Source: Antedon mediterranea (Eukaryota; Echinodermata; Crinoidea; Comatulida; Antedonidae). From it: a stretch of DNA of 64,000 nucleotides. Made by a program: the position numbers and the translations under genes. The stretch is taken from NCBI RefSeq assembly GCF_964355755.1, contig NC_092676.1, positions 974,288-1,038,287 of the forward strand, in the 5' to 3' direction. The notes under the pieces were generated by a model. That model searched no databases and was not told the DNA's origin. It saw only the letters and a list, made by a program, of their open reading frames with translations. Positions within the stretch are counted from its first letter, which is position 1; each line of letters begins with the position of its first letter. This document shows, in pieces, positions 1-15,401 of this stretch.

Positions 1-1331
1 ACTTTGATATTGACTGGCGATCCTTTGATTTCTTCTCCTCTAGCAGTGATCTTCATCTTCCATCCTTCTTCTTTAGAGCACCTTCCTGTTATTTTGTAGT
101 CTCCACTTTCCTGGTATTTTACTTCCGTGGTCGATTCTTCACCCGATTCATTAAATAAAGTGGCACGCAATAGAGAAGTTTCACTTCCTACTAAATTTGA
201 CAAAACATTAACTTCAAACAGCTGTCCTTTTGTAACTGTAATAAGTCTGTCACCTTCAGCAACCTCATACACACATTTGCCAATTTTACCAATTCCTTCT
301 AAATTGATCACATTATCCAAGTTTCTAAATGGAATGAAATTAGGTATCATCATTCTCTTGAAAATGGATTCATCAAAATTCGGTTCCAAGACTTCATCTT
401 TAATAACATGTGCATTTGCCTCGTGAGATTTAAGTGTTTTTTTTTCTTCTGGTTTGTTCATCATTGTGTTAATGAATGGTGACATCTCATTAACTTTCAT
501 CAACTTTGATTCAATATTTCTAACTCGATCATCAACAACTTCTTTGTTTTCTTCGTAAATCTTTTCCAGATCTGTGATCAGAGTTCTAGTTTTCTCCTGA
601 ACCTTTTTGATAATTTTGTCTTCTTGTAATTTAATCGCTGTTCTCGATAATTTAAATTCAGATTCCATGTCTGACCTTTCTTTAGTGATTTTATGAAGCG
701 TTCTTTTTATATTTGTCTTTATTTCAACAGCACTCTTTATAACTTCTGTAGCATTTTGATTAAACTCATCTACAGCGGTCTTAAAAGGAATGATGTCATG
801 TTCATTTTCATAACAACTAAGAACATGTTCACATTTCTTACATCCACTTTTAGAACAAATTCTACAATAATACTTAAGCATGTAGGCTCCATGAATTTTA
901 CATTTATTTGGCAGATAATTTTTATCCAAAGTGTACAATGAATGGTTTTTCAATACCTGGATTATCTTATGTAATTTGATGCATTGTCCACATTGGTAAA
1001 TTTGACATTCGGGACAGTAGTATTCAGGTTGATTGTCACAGCTTGAACATTCTGCTGGTTTTTCAGTTTCAATCTTCTCAACATTTTTAACTTGATCACT
1101 TAACATTCCATTAATAGTAAAATTGTTCAAATCTTGTTGACTTATGCTATAATACTGTGTACAGCATTTTGGACATTTTATTTTGCCGCTTTTTTTCATC
1201 AAACTCTGCAGGCAATGAAAACAGTAACTATGGAGACATTCAAGTGTCTTTGGTTCTGTGAATCTTTCCAAACAGATAGCACAATCAAGATCCTTTTTGT
1301 CTAAAAATTGAAATGCTTTTTGTTCAGACAT
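1..1331 (-). CDS. TRIM-NHL-like protein, 5' coding part (3' end beyond window)
   Basis: A reading frame is open from the ATG at 1329-1331 to the window edge (443 codons, no stop). The predicted N-terminus has a C3HC4 RING finger (Cys17/Cys20, CLHSYC motif, CPKC), two B-boxes rich in Cys/His, a long charged coiled coil and the start of a filamin-type Ig domain ending in GSPVNIKV. It closely resembles the complete gene at 4758-6935, so the missing 3' end should encode NHL repeats. Such TRIM proteins are RING E3 ubiquitin ligases, many also involved in RNA or cytoskeletal regulation; the specific substrate cannot be inferred. The ATG directly follows a good 3' splice site (polypyrimidine run then CAG), so the 5'UTR is in a separate upstream exon. 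The coding part seen is intronless. It and its neighbour are recent tandem duplicates with diverged filamin regions. Confidence 0.9.
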   Translation of the reverse strand, partial: MSEQKAFQFLDKKDLDCAICLERFTEPKTLECLHSYCFHCLQSLMKKSGKIKCPKCCTQYYSISQQDLNNFTINGMLSDQVKNVEKIETEKPAECSSCDNQPEYYCPECQIYQCGQCIKLHKIIQVLKNHSLYTLDKNYLPNKCKIHGAYMLKYYCRICSKSGCKKCEHVLSCYENEHDIIPFKTAVDEFNQNATEVIKSAVEIKTNIKRTLHKITKERSDMESEFKLSRTAIKLQEDKIIKKVQEKTRTLITDLEKIYEENKEVVDDRVRNIESKLMKVNEMSPFINTMMNKPEEKKTLKSHEANAHVIKDEVLEPNFDESIFKRMMIPNFIPFRNLDNVINLEGIGKIGKCVYEVAEGDRLITVTKGQLFEVNVLSNLVGSETSLLRATLFNESGEESTTEVKYQESGDYKITGRCSKEEGWKMKITARGEEIKGSPVNIK

Positions 1332-1498
1332 CTGTAAAAAAAATCAAAATGATTGACTATTTGTTGGTAAACTCTTTAAGAATTTTTCAACTGAATTTGT
1401 TAACTTTAATCAGACAAGTTTACTACAAGATCTTTTTTCCTGAAATTTTCTTTATCATCTTAACTAGTAATGTTTATAAATGTTTGAAGAAAAACATA

Positions 1499-2303
1499 GG
1501 GCCTGTTTCTGCTGCAACTGCTCAAAATACGGTATAAAAATACGGTATTTTTTATACCGTATTTTTTAGTACCCCGTTTCTGCTAACAATACTTCTTGGG
1601 TGGTCGTGTTAAATTTCATCTTTTTTACCCCAATTGCCATTCATTTATTTGATCGATAATTAAAAGTCGCAATAAAGGAAGTTTTACGTCTCACTTTCAA
1701 CAGCCTAGCCCTAGTGATAGAGATGTTGTGAGAGCACAGAAAGCATCGTAATGGGGAAAATTAATTCGTTCCCTCCCCGAGTTATTGTATTTTGCAATGT
1801 TGTACTGCTTTCGCAGGCTCTTCAGCTTTGAGTTTACTTGCTTTGGAGACAAGTCTATTCCATACTCCTGCTTTATTTTTTTAGAAATGTCTTTATAAAT
1901 GTGGTTGTCCCTTTTATTACCTTTTAGTTGGCCAGACATTTTAGCTTCCCCACACACATTTATTTAGTAAAACTGTGACGTCTTCGCTCCACATTTTCGC
2001 CGAATAATACACGTGTATAAAGCAGCTGACAGCGACAGAAAATAAAAACACGAATGGTGACCTTTTGTCATGTAAAAAAAAATACGGTATTTTTTATTGG
2101 CAGCAGAAACGGGTCCAAAAAATACGGTATAAATTTGTAAATACCGTATTTTATCCACAAATTTTGTGGGGAAAATACGGTATACAAAATACAGTATATT
2201 TTCTATGAGCGCAGTTTCTGCTGCCAAAAATATACCGTATATATACGGTATTCAAAAAATACCGTATAATATACGGTATTTAGTTGGCAGCAGAAACAGG
2301 GCC
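1499..2303. mobile_element. PIF/Harbinger-like element with nested copy
   Basis: The ends are inverted repeats around the core CCTGTTTCTGCTGC (left at about 1499, right ending about 2303), flanked by ATA on both sides, compatible with the 3-bp target duplication of PIF/Harbinger transposons. A second inner pair of related ends occurs at about 1572-1590 and 2096-2116 (CCCGTTTCTGCT and its complement), so one copy appears nested in another. Between the pairs and inside them are many copies of an AT-rich palindrome built on AATACGGTATT. The interior carries a Myb/SANT-like ORF remnant (1697-1957, minus strand), the accessory protein typical of this superfamily. No DDE transposase is seen, so the element is non-autonomous or decayed. 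Superfamily assignment rests on termini plus the Myb/SANT ORF. Confidence 0.7.
1697..1957 (-). pseudogene. Myb/SANT-like (trihelix/MADF-type) transposon protein remnant
   Basis: A frame of up to 86 codons; the second Met (MSGQL) is the likelier original start. It contains a helical segment with IYKDISKKIKQEYGIDLSP, then QVNSKLKSLRKQY and a FPHYD motif. These are hallmarks of the Myb/SANT-like DNA-binding protein that accompanies PIF/Harbinger transposases. The first tryptophan helix expected in this domain is missing and the C-terminus is short, so it is probably a truncated, non-functional copy. It lies inside the inverted-repeat element at 1499-2303, which supports a transposon origin. Confidence 0.6.
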
Positions 2304-3206
2304 ATAGACAGCTCCTAAGCAAAGGTCACTAAGATTGTGCAGAATCATTTTAACCTAATAACTAAGTTGTATGCATGATTTAATTTGGATGGGTGCAAAG
2401 TTAACTGTATTATATGGAGAAAAGTACACCATTGGTATTGCTAGACAACATTTATTACCTTAAAAAAAGTGGAGCGGGTCCAGGGTGTCAAGAAATTGTT
2501 ATACAGTTGCCTTTTGGTTTCTTCAATTCTCAATATGCTTTCATAAACAATGTCGGTGTCCAAATAAGTCAAAGTCTACTCTGTATAATAGTCAGTTCAA
2601 TGTGCAGTGTACATTGATGAAGTTATCTTAGGATTATTTGTACATTATGTTTATTCACTTTAGCCAACAGATGTAATTTCTGTACATACTTAGCAAGCAA
2701 GACATATCCATACAGTACATCATACATTACAGAATATATACTAGGCTACATAATATAACAATACTCATACTGTAGGTAATGCCTATTTACAAGGTCTTGA
2801 ATATCTTTATTGATTGGTAATTGTATGAATAATGACTACTGTACTAACTTTATCTTGGCAGTATTGTATTGTCAGTTAAAGGAACAATGGCAAAATCAGG
2901 ACTGTCGTCATATTACAATATAGATTATCTGATAAAAATCCTAGAAAGTACGAAACCTTTTGCCATTTTTTCCCTGACTGTTGAGAATATTTGTACACAA
3001 ATTGTTGAAAAATGCTACAGTGAAGAGGATGTTTCTGTATCAGTATTATTAATTTTGGTGTCGAACGGAATTTCCATATACTGTAGTTATAATGCCGTTT
3101 GCTTCTATTGTTATTCCTATACATTACAGTCTACATATAGTATGGCTGCCCAAACAGATGTTGCTATGGCAACAATGTAATTCTATTTGTCAACACAATA
3201 GGGTTC
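2304..3206. other. Non-coding flank of the first TRIM gene; part of a segmental duplication
   Basis: No convincing gene is seen. Blocks around 2720-2770 and 2990-3180 resemble blocks upstream of the second TRIM gene (about 7170-7200 and 7255-7440), for example the shared text CCCAAACAGATGTTGCTAT. This flank was therefore duplicated together with the TRIM coding exon. A 103-codon frame on the plus strand has no recognisable domain and falls in the duplicated non-coding block. Confidence 0.55.
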
Positions 3207-4080
3207 CTAAAGCCCGGCGCACACTAGAGCTTTCGGCTGAGCCAACTGGCACGAGTAACACTTGGCTCACTAAAAGATTTGCCGCAAACTGTGATCGCGT
3301 TCTATTGGACGCACACTAAACGCCTCCAGTACGCGATTTTCTGATTGGATAATTACTTACTACGCTATACGGCACGCGCTGAAATATCATAATAAATCAG
3401 AAAATGTCATGCGCAGTGGAATTTTTTAGTGAGCAGGAAGCTCACGTTTGGCGCACACTTGAGGAAAATGGCACGCGTGCCAAAAAATATTAAACATGCA
3501 CGATAGATATTTTCCTCAGCGGCACGCGTGGCCAATTCCTCACGAAATCCCCGGCGCACACTGTGAGGCAAGTGTTACCAAAGATTATATAGCGCCGCTA
3601 CGCGGCGCAAGATAGGTAAACTGGGTGAGACCTTTGTAATCCATGGACGCCATTCCGGCGGACAAATTTGAACCGGAATAAAGTCGTTGTCAAGGCAATA
3701 TCCACGATGTTTCGGTTAAAGAACGAAGTTGTCTAACCAAACATATCAATGTAAACACACAGAATTAATCGGAAAGTGTCCAGATCCCAAAGAAACTTTT
3801 ATTTTACTTTGTTTACATAATTTCTTCCCTTTTCCATGAATCAATCATCAAGATGGTTAACCACAGATACTTCGAGGCGGACCGCAAAATTTAAACCATT
3901 TACATTTAAATCACAATAATAACCTGTCCGGCCGAATGACGTCCATGAATTTACTGGGCGCGTAGTGTTATAAGATAGGAGCTTGGCAACAGTTACCTAT
4001 CTTGCGCGGCGCTATACAATCTTTGGTGTTACTCGTGGCAGTTGGCTCAGCCGAAAGCTCTAGTGTGCGCCGGGCTTTAG
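3207..4080. mobile_element. MITE-like element with ~55-bp terminal inverted repeats
   Basis: The left end CTAAAGCCCGGCGCACACTA is matched in reverse complement at the right end (4026-4080), and similarity continues for about 55 bp through a CTTTCGGCTGAGCCAACTGG block. A second inverted pair lies inside (about 3577-3614 versus 3985-4024, with AGCGCCGC and ACCTATCTTGCGC blocks), so the element is compound. No open frame for a transposase is evident. The family is not recognised; flanks suggest at most a TA-type target duplication. Confidence 0.7.
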
Positions 4081-4479
4081 TAGCTCCCTATTTATGATTT
4101 AATACAGTAGCTGACTCTGAAGTGTATGAACAGATTTAACCGTTTCCAGCGACGTTAATAAATCAACACAGTTGTGAGGATGTTTGCATTCTAAAAAAAA
4201 AATTACAATTAAATGTACTCATCAGTTTCCTCAGTATTCTTTATTTCACCAATCACTGTATATTTAATAGTGAGAGAAATATATGATAATAACAAAAACA
4301 GACAAAATTAATATAAATATTATGGTAGGTGGACCAGATGAGCATTAGCTCGCCTTTGGTCTCCTTCTGTGCATAACATTTACCAAATTTTAAATGTTAA
4401 GTTTATTACAAGAGATAATGTATGGTTATATGTTATACAATAGAATTTGTATCAAAACACAACTGGTACCATTTAACAG

Positions 4480-4670
4480 CAAGTAACTCGCCAATTACAG
4501 GATGGATAAACTATTTAATACTTTATCATGCTTATAAACTAAGTTTCAGTTTGAGGCTTAGGTAGTGAAGTTGAAAGAGCCGCGAGTTACAACCCTGGCA
4601 CTACTGTAGGTCAGGATTGAACCCCGAACCTTGGGATTGGAAGGCAAGCATGTTAACCACCAACAGCTCC
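4480..4670 (-). mobile_element. tRNA-derived SINE, family U, copy 1
   Basis: Read on the minus strand from 4670, the sequence starts GGAGCTGTTGGTGGTTAACA, carries an A-box-like GGTGGTTAACATGC and a B-box-like GGGTTCAATCC, and continues into a body ending near ATCCATCCTGTAATTGG. A second copy in the opposite orientation is at 10231-10424. Similarity covers tRNA-like head, CT-rich middle and 3' body, as expected for a SINE. It lies between the NHL-coding 3' end of the second TRIM gene and the upstream MITE. Confidence 0.7.
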
Positions 4671-4757
4671 ACTTTGGGAAAATAAAAAAAGAAGAAAGTC
4701 AAGTAAATATTAAAATTGAATATATACTTGCCCAAAGTTTAAAATGTGAAATGATCT

Positions 4758-6935
4758 TTAATAGTTGTATATTGTTACATTGTTTGCACCACTGTTTGCT
4801 ACAGCTACCCTTCTTGGTTGATGAGAGATTATTGCAATTCCAAGAGGAGTAGTTAGGCCACCATTAACATCTATTCTTTTGATAAAAACCCCATTTTTAT
4901 TAAATAATTGTAGTTTATTAATACTTGATACCAGTATGTTTTCTTCAGAATCTATGATTACATAATGAGGATCAACAACATAACCATCTTTCCAACCACT
5001 ATCCACAAGAATTCTCATAAACTTATCATTTGAATCAAACATTTGTATTCTGTGATTTCCGCAGTCTGCAACAATCAAGTTCCCCTCCTTTGTTAGTGTG
5101 ACACCATATGGTTGATCTATTTGACCTTCTTCACTGCCTTGTGAACCTATTTTACCAAGAAGTTCACCATTATCAACATTGAATTTAAAGACACAATGAC
5201 ATTCACTGTCTGCAATGAACAAGATTCTAGTTTTTGTGTTTGCTGTCATGGCACATGGATTTTTTAATGTTCCTATACCAAATGTATGCAGTTTGTTGAA
5301 ACCATCGTCACACATGATAACAGTTTTTCCAAAGCTGTCACTATAAACAATGTGGCCATCACCCATTTGGTGCATGTATTCAACTTTTATCTTATGTTGT
5401 ACTGAGATCCTGCCAACAAAAGAGTATTCTTTGTTAAACTTTAGCAAATCTTGACTGCAACTTGATACTAATATACCCCCATCTTTGTCCAGTAATACGT
5501 CTCTTACTTTTTTCTTTTTGTTGTGCATTTTAAGGTTGTTTATATTTTCAATAGTATTTACAAGTCCTGGTGCTTCCACCTTAATATAAACTGGTGATCC
5601 TTTGATTTCTTCTCCTCTTGCAGTAATCTTCATCATCCAAACTCCTTCTTTAAAGCATATTCCTGTTACTTTGTACTCTCCACTTCCCATATGCTTCACT
5701 TCAGCAGCTGATTCTTCACCTGATTTGTTAATCAAAATGGCAGACAACAGAGAAGTCTCATTTCCTGCTGAACTTAAAACTTTCACTTCATATGACTGTC
5801 CCTCTGTGACTGTAGGTGTTACAGCCCCAAAAATCTCATCAATATCATCCTCATTATGTCTATCAACCTCGTACACACATTCACCAATTTTACCAATACC
5901 TTCTAAGTTCATCATTCTATCCAACTTTTTAGAAGGGATGAAACTAGGTGTAACAATCCTCTTGAATATTGATTCATCGAGGTTTGATTCCAGAGTTTCT
6001 TCTCTAAAAGCTTTAACATTTGTCTGATAAGATTTAAGTGTTCCTCTTTCTTCTTGTCTGTTCATCATTGTGTTAATTATTGGCAACATCTCATTAACCT
6101 TCATCAATTTAGAGTCAATATTTCTAATTCGATCATCAACCACTTTTTTATTTTCTTTGTAAATCTTTTCAAGATCTCTTATCAGAGCTCTGCTTTTTTC
6201 CTGAATTTTTTTTTTTATGTTTTCTTCTTGTAATTCAATCGCTGTTCTGCATAATTTAAATTCAGATTCCATGTCTGATCTTTCTTTAGTGATTGTATTG
6301 CATGTTTCTTTTAGTTTGTCTTTAATTTCTTTAGCACTATTCATAACATCTGTAACATTTTGATTAAACTCATCTACAGCCGTCTTGAATGGAATCACAT
6401 TATGTTCATTTTGATAACAACAAAGAACATGTTCACATCTTTTACATCCATATTTGGAACAAGTTCTACAGAAAAATTCAAGCATGCGGTCTCTGTGAAA
6501 TTTACATTTATTTGGCAAATAATCTTTATCCAAAGTGTACAATGAATGGTTTTTCAATGAAGGAATTATTTCATGCAGTTTGATGCATTGTCCACATTGA
6601 TAAATTTTACATTCAGAGCAGTAGTATTCAGGTTGGTTATCACAGCTTGAGCATGTTGCAAATTTTTCAGTTTCAATCTTCTCAACATACTCAACTTGAT
6701 CACTTAACATTTCATTTGTTGTAAGATCTTTCAAATCAAGTTGATTTAGGTCATCATACATCTTACAGCATTTTGGACATTTTATTTTGCCGCTTGTTTT
6801 AATCAAACTCTGCAGGCAATGAAGACAATAACTATGGAGACACTCAAGTGTTTTTGGTTCTGTAAATCTTTCTAGACAAATTGCACATTCAAGATCATTT
6901 TTGTCTAAAAATTGAAATTCTTTTTTTTCTGTCAT
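4758..6935 (-). CDS. TRIM-NHL-like RING E3 ligase, complete coding exon
   Basis: A single open exon of 725 codons. Predicted domains in order: C3HC4 RING (Cys17, Cys20, Cys32, His34, Cys37, Cys40, Cys53, Cys56), B-box 1 (from about residue 95), B-box 2 (about 142-183), coiled coil (about 190-300), filamin-type Ig domain (about 370-455, ending GSPVYIKVEAPG), and NHL propeller blades (about 470-725, with QPYGVTLTKEGNLIVADCGN). This is the TRIM2/TRIM3/TRIM71-type order. The protein is expected to be a cytoplasmic E3 ubiquitin ligase using the NHL propeller for protein or RNA binding; the substrate is unknown. The ATG lies immediately after a 3' splice site (GTTTACAG), so a non-coding 5' exon lies upstream. 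It is a tandem duplicate of the partial gene at the left edge. No orthology to a single vertebrate TRIM is claimed. Confidence 0.93.
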   Translation of the reverse strand: MTEKKEFQFLDKNDLECAICLERFTEPKTLECLHSYCLHCLQSLIKTSGKIKCPKCCKMYDDLNQLDLKDLTTNEMLSDQVEYVEKIETEKFATCSSCDNQPEYYCSECKIYQCGQCIKLHEIIPSLKNHSLYTLDKDYLPNKCKFHRDRMLEFFCRTCSKYGCKRCEHVLCCYQNEHNVIPFKTAVDEFNQNVTDVMNSAKEIKDKLKETCNTITKERSDMESEFKLCRTAIELQEENIKKKIQEKSRALIRDLEKIYKENKKVVDDRIRNIDSKLMKVNEMLPIINTMMNRQEERGTLKSYQTNVKAFREETLESNLDESIFKRIVTPSFIPSKKLDRMMNLEGIGKIGECVYEVDRHNEDDIDEIFGAVTPTVTEGQSYEVKVLSSAGNETSLLSAILINKSGEESAAEVKHMGSGEYKVTGICFKEGVWMMKITARGEEIKGSPVYIKVEAPGLVNTIENINNLKMHNKKKKVRDVLLDKDGGILVSSCSQDLLKFNKEYSFVGRISVQHKIKVEYMHQMGDGHIVYSDSFGKTVIMCDDGFNKLHTFGIGTLKNPCAMTANTKTRILFIADSECHCVFKFNVDNGELLGKIGSQGSEEGQIDQPYGVTLTKEGNLIVADCGNHRIQMFDSNDKFMRILVDSGWKDGYVVDPHYVIIDSEENILVSSINKLQLFNKNGVFIKRIDVNGGLTTPLGIAIISHQPRRVAVANSGANNVTIYNY

Positions 6936-7450
6936 CTGTAAACAATTAAAAAGAAAATACTTTATTTTACGATAAGTAGGTAATAATACTGTACATAGGA
7001 AAGTAAGTTACAACTAAGTGGATCAAGCTTGGCTAATTTCAATGATTTATTAGACAATTCAAGCTGTCATTCCTACTATCCTTAATACTACAATGATATA
7101 ATTATGAAGTTCAGGTTCAATAACATTTATTTCATAATGGTCATATGAATACAAAACAGAACATAGTATTATCATTTAGGCTACATAATTAGAAAATAGA
7201 AATGCATGGATAAGGGGTGTAGAATAGCTTATGACTACTTACTGTATCTTGAGGTGTACACACAAATTGTTGAAGGATTCTATGTACAGTACCAGAAAAG
7301 AACTTGTTACTAATTGATTTATTTGGGAATTTTCATATAGTTATTTGTGAATTAGTATTACTATTTGCATTGTTATTCTTGTCATAATCTACATACAGTG
7401 AAATGCCCAAACAGATGTTGCTATAGCCTGCTTACAACGATGGTTTTCTA
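6936..7450. other. 5' flank of the second TRIM gene, duplicated
   Basis: Non-coding and AT-rich. It holds the putative 5'UTR intron of the TRIM gene at 4758-6935 and text similar to 2720-3180 in front of the first TRIM gene. It lacks the Harbinger-like insertion found in the other copy. No CDC5L upstream exon was recognised here or in 7451-7709. Confidence 0.5.
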
Positions 7451-7709
7451 TTAGTATTGGTATTCCTATACATTGTAACATTGATACCAACTCAGTGGGA
7501 TAAAAGAAAACAAAATGTCTTTTTAATTTGTTTTATTAATTGTTTATTTTTTGTAAAATGTAGCTTATTTGCCCGAAAAGAATAATAATTTTTAAACCTG
7601 TACCACGTATCAAGTAAAAAATAAAAATTGATACAGTTTTTGAGTTTTTATTTATTTTATTTTCTAAAGCATATGCATTTTATTAATGTACAAATATGAA
7701 TTATGTCAG

Positions 7710-13483
<5,774 letters not shown>

Positions 13484-13528
13484 TTGATATCCATCAAGGG
13501 ATTGATACATCTGACGAAAATGGAGAAA

Positions 13529-13534
13529 AATAAA
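13529..13534 (+). terminator. Poly(A) signal AATAAA of CDC5L
   Basis: A canonical AATAAA hexamer 46 bp after the CDC5L stop codon. It is the first such hexamer downstream and is followed by TG/T-rich sequence, so this is the likely cleavage/polyadenylation region. Confidence 0.6.
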
Positions 13535-15335
13535 ACAGCATCCCAAAAAAATAATTAATATTTCTGATTCATTATTATTAACTCTGATTAACTTCTAAAT
13601 CCCATGTTTATGATTATTGTCACAGTTATGATAATTTTTATTTTAGAAAATGTGAAATAATATGATGTTAACCGAATGATAATTTGACTACTACTGTAAT
13701 AAGAATTCATAGGAGTGTTCAATATAAAATGATGATAATAATAATAATTTATTTGGAGTTTACACTTTTACAACAGTGGCACTCGACCAAGAGGAAGGTG
13801 CATCCAAAATACACAAAAACTTCACACAGTAAACAACAAATATAAAGTCAGCATAAGTCAACACATAATTTCTAGGGATCATGTCAAAATAATTCGACTC
13901 ATTGTAAATGTGATACAATTGATTAATTACACCAGCAACAATGCACCAAGATGATCACTTAATGAAAAAAACCAATATAAAATGAATTGGCAAAGTATGC
14001 CAGTAAACCCACTAACTACCATTTGTTTTTCAATATTTGTTATAAATATTTAGGCATTACTGACTCCTTTGTTCAATTTCGTTTCCTTCGCCATATCTTT
14101 TCTTTTCGTCTATCGCTTTTTGCTGTTTTCCTCAACCTCTCTGGGACAGCATCATCTTGAAGTTATATACATTAACATAAAGTTTGATTGTGCTTTAGTT
14201 TCTGTCTTAATGAAACAGCCTATGGTAGCTACCGTATGGTATTTCATCATCATTTTTGCATCATGAATTTTCAAATAAATCCTGTAAAAATATGATTTCT
14301 TTTTGCAGTGTGTCTGTTTGTCATACTAAACAGTTAATTGTTTTCACTTGCATGTTATACACTATGATATAAGAGCTCTTAATCTTTACAGTTGGGAGTC
14401 CCGTTGGAGTACGTCATGGGTGTTATTTTATCTTTTAAATTGCAAGTCAGTTTTATTTCAATTTTATTCAATTTACCTTATAAGGACTTGGAAATGACAG
14501 TTGAAATTAGCAGGGCTAAATTTAACCAGTTACATCAAACTGATTAAGCTGAATAATATGAACGTATAATTTGGTTGATTAGTTAAATTCAATGATTGTT
14601 TAAAAATATCATTATGACGTCATTAACCATTGACGTCATTCCTTCGTGAACCATCGTACCAAGTCAGGACAACAGGTTGTGGATTATGCCAAACAATGTT
14701 TTTCCACCTGTTTTGTCTTTTTCGTTAAACCCGCTTTAAACCCGAAAAATACAAACGCGCAAATACATAAAACGCTGGCAATAGGAGGTGCGCATTTTGT
14801 GGCTTATTTTGACATAGTAGGCTACAGTACAAACTTCAGTCTGTTGCAAGATTGAAAATTACATTTTATTGTACAAAAAAATATGTTTCTAGGGGGCTGT
14901 GGCAAAATATAAACCTCACTCTATCCTAAACAGACCTGATAAATATATTTAAAAAATAAGGTCAAATACGCAATGTTGTGTGCCCCCATAATTCCTATAG
15001 GAGTTGACTTTTATGCCTACTCACAGCAGACTTGAAAAATGTGAAGGAATTTGACTTATTTGCTGAACCATAACAAAAATAACAAATAACGATACCAAAA
15101 GCAAAGGGGTGCACTTAAACATTTATGTTGACCCGGCCAAGCACAACATATATTTCGACATTTCAAAGAACCGATGTATAAGGTTAGTACCATGTATAGT
15201 ATTGTCACAAAAATGTTTAAAAACGTATTGTTTCCTGATCGTAGGTAGTTATATTTGTTTAATGTATTAGCGTGTCCTGTTTGACCCTTTTTTATTATTG
15301 AATTACAGGTAGCCGAACAATAGCAACAACACAGA
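13535..15335. other. Intergenic region between CDC5L and patatin gene A
   Basis: AT-rich, with no supported gene. About 13737-13960 looks like an anonymous interspersed repeat after an ATA-rich run. A pair of CRE palindromes occurs at 14615-14638. Short frames at 14069-14266 and 14646-14855 have no recognisable domain or splice context. Confidence 0.5.
14615..14638. promoter_or_regulatory. Paired CRE palindromes (TGACGTCA x2)
   Basis: Two perfect TGACGTCA octamers at 14615-14622 and 14631-14638, 16 bp apart centre to centre, about 0.8 kb upstream of patatin gene A. TGACGTCA is the full CREB/ATF site. A third copy is in intron 1 of that gene (15705-15712). Binding and function are inference only. 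Confidence 0.4.
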
Positions 15336-15401
15336 CAGTCGCGTTGTATCACACAGACTGCTGCTGAATAGTGAGAACATTGTAGCACGTACGTCGTCAA
15401 A

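Noticed and set aside
2869-3180. 103-codon frame upstream of the TRIM gene
   Set aside because: The duplicated counterpart at about 7255-7440 does not keep the frame, so it is non-coding flank.
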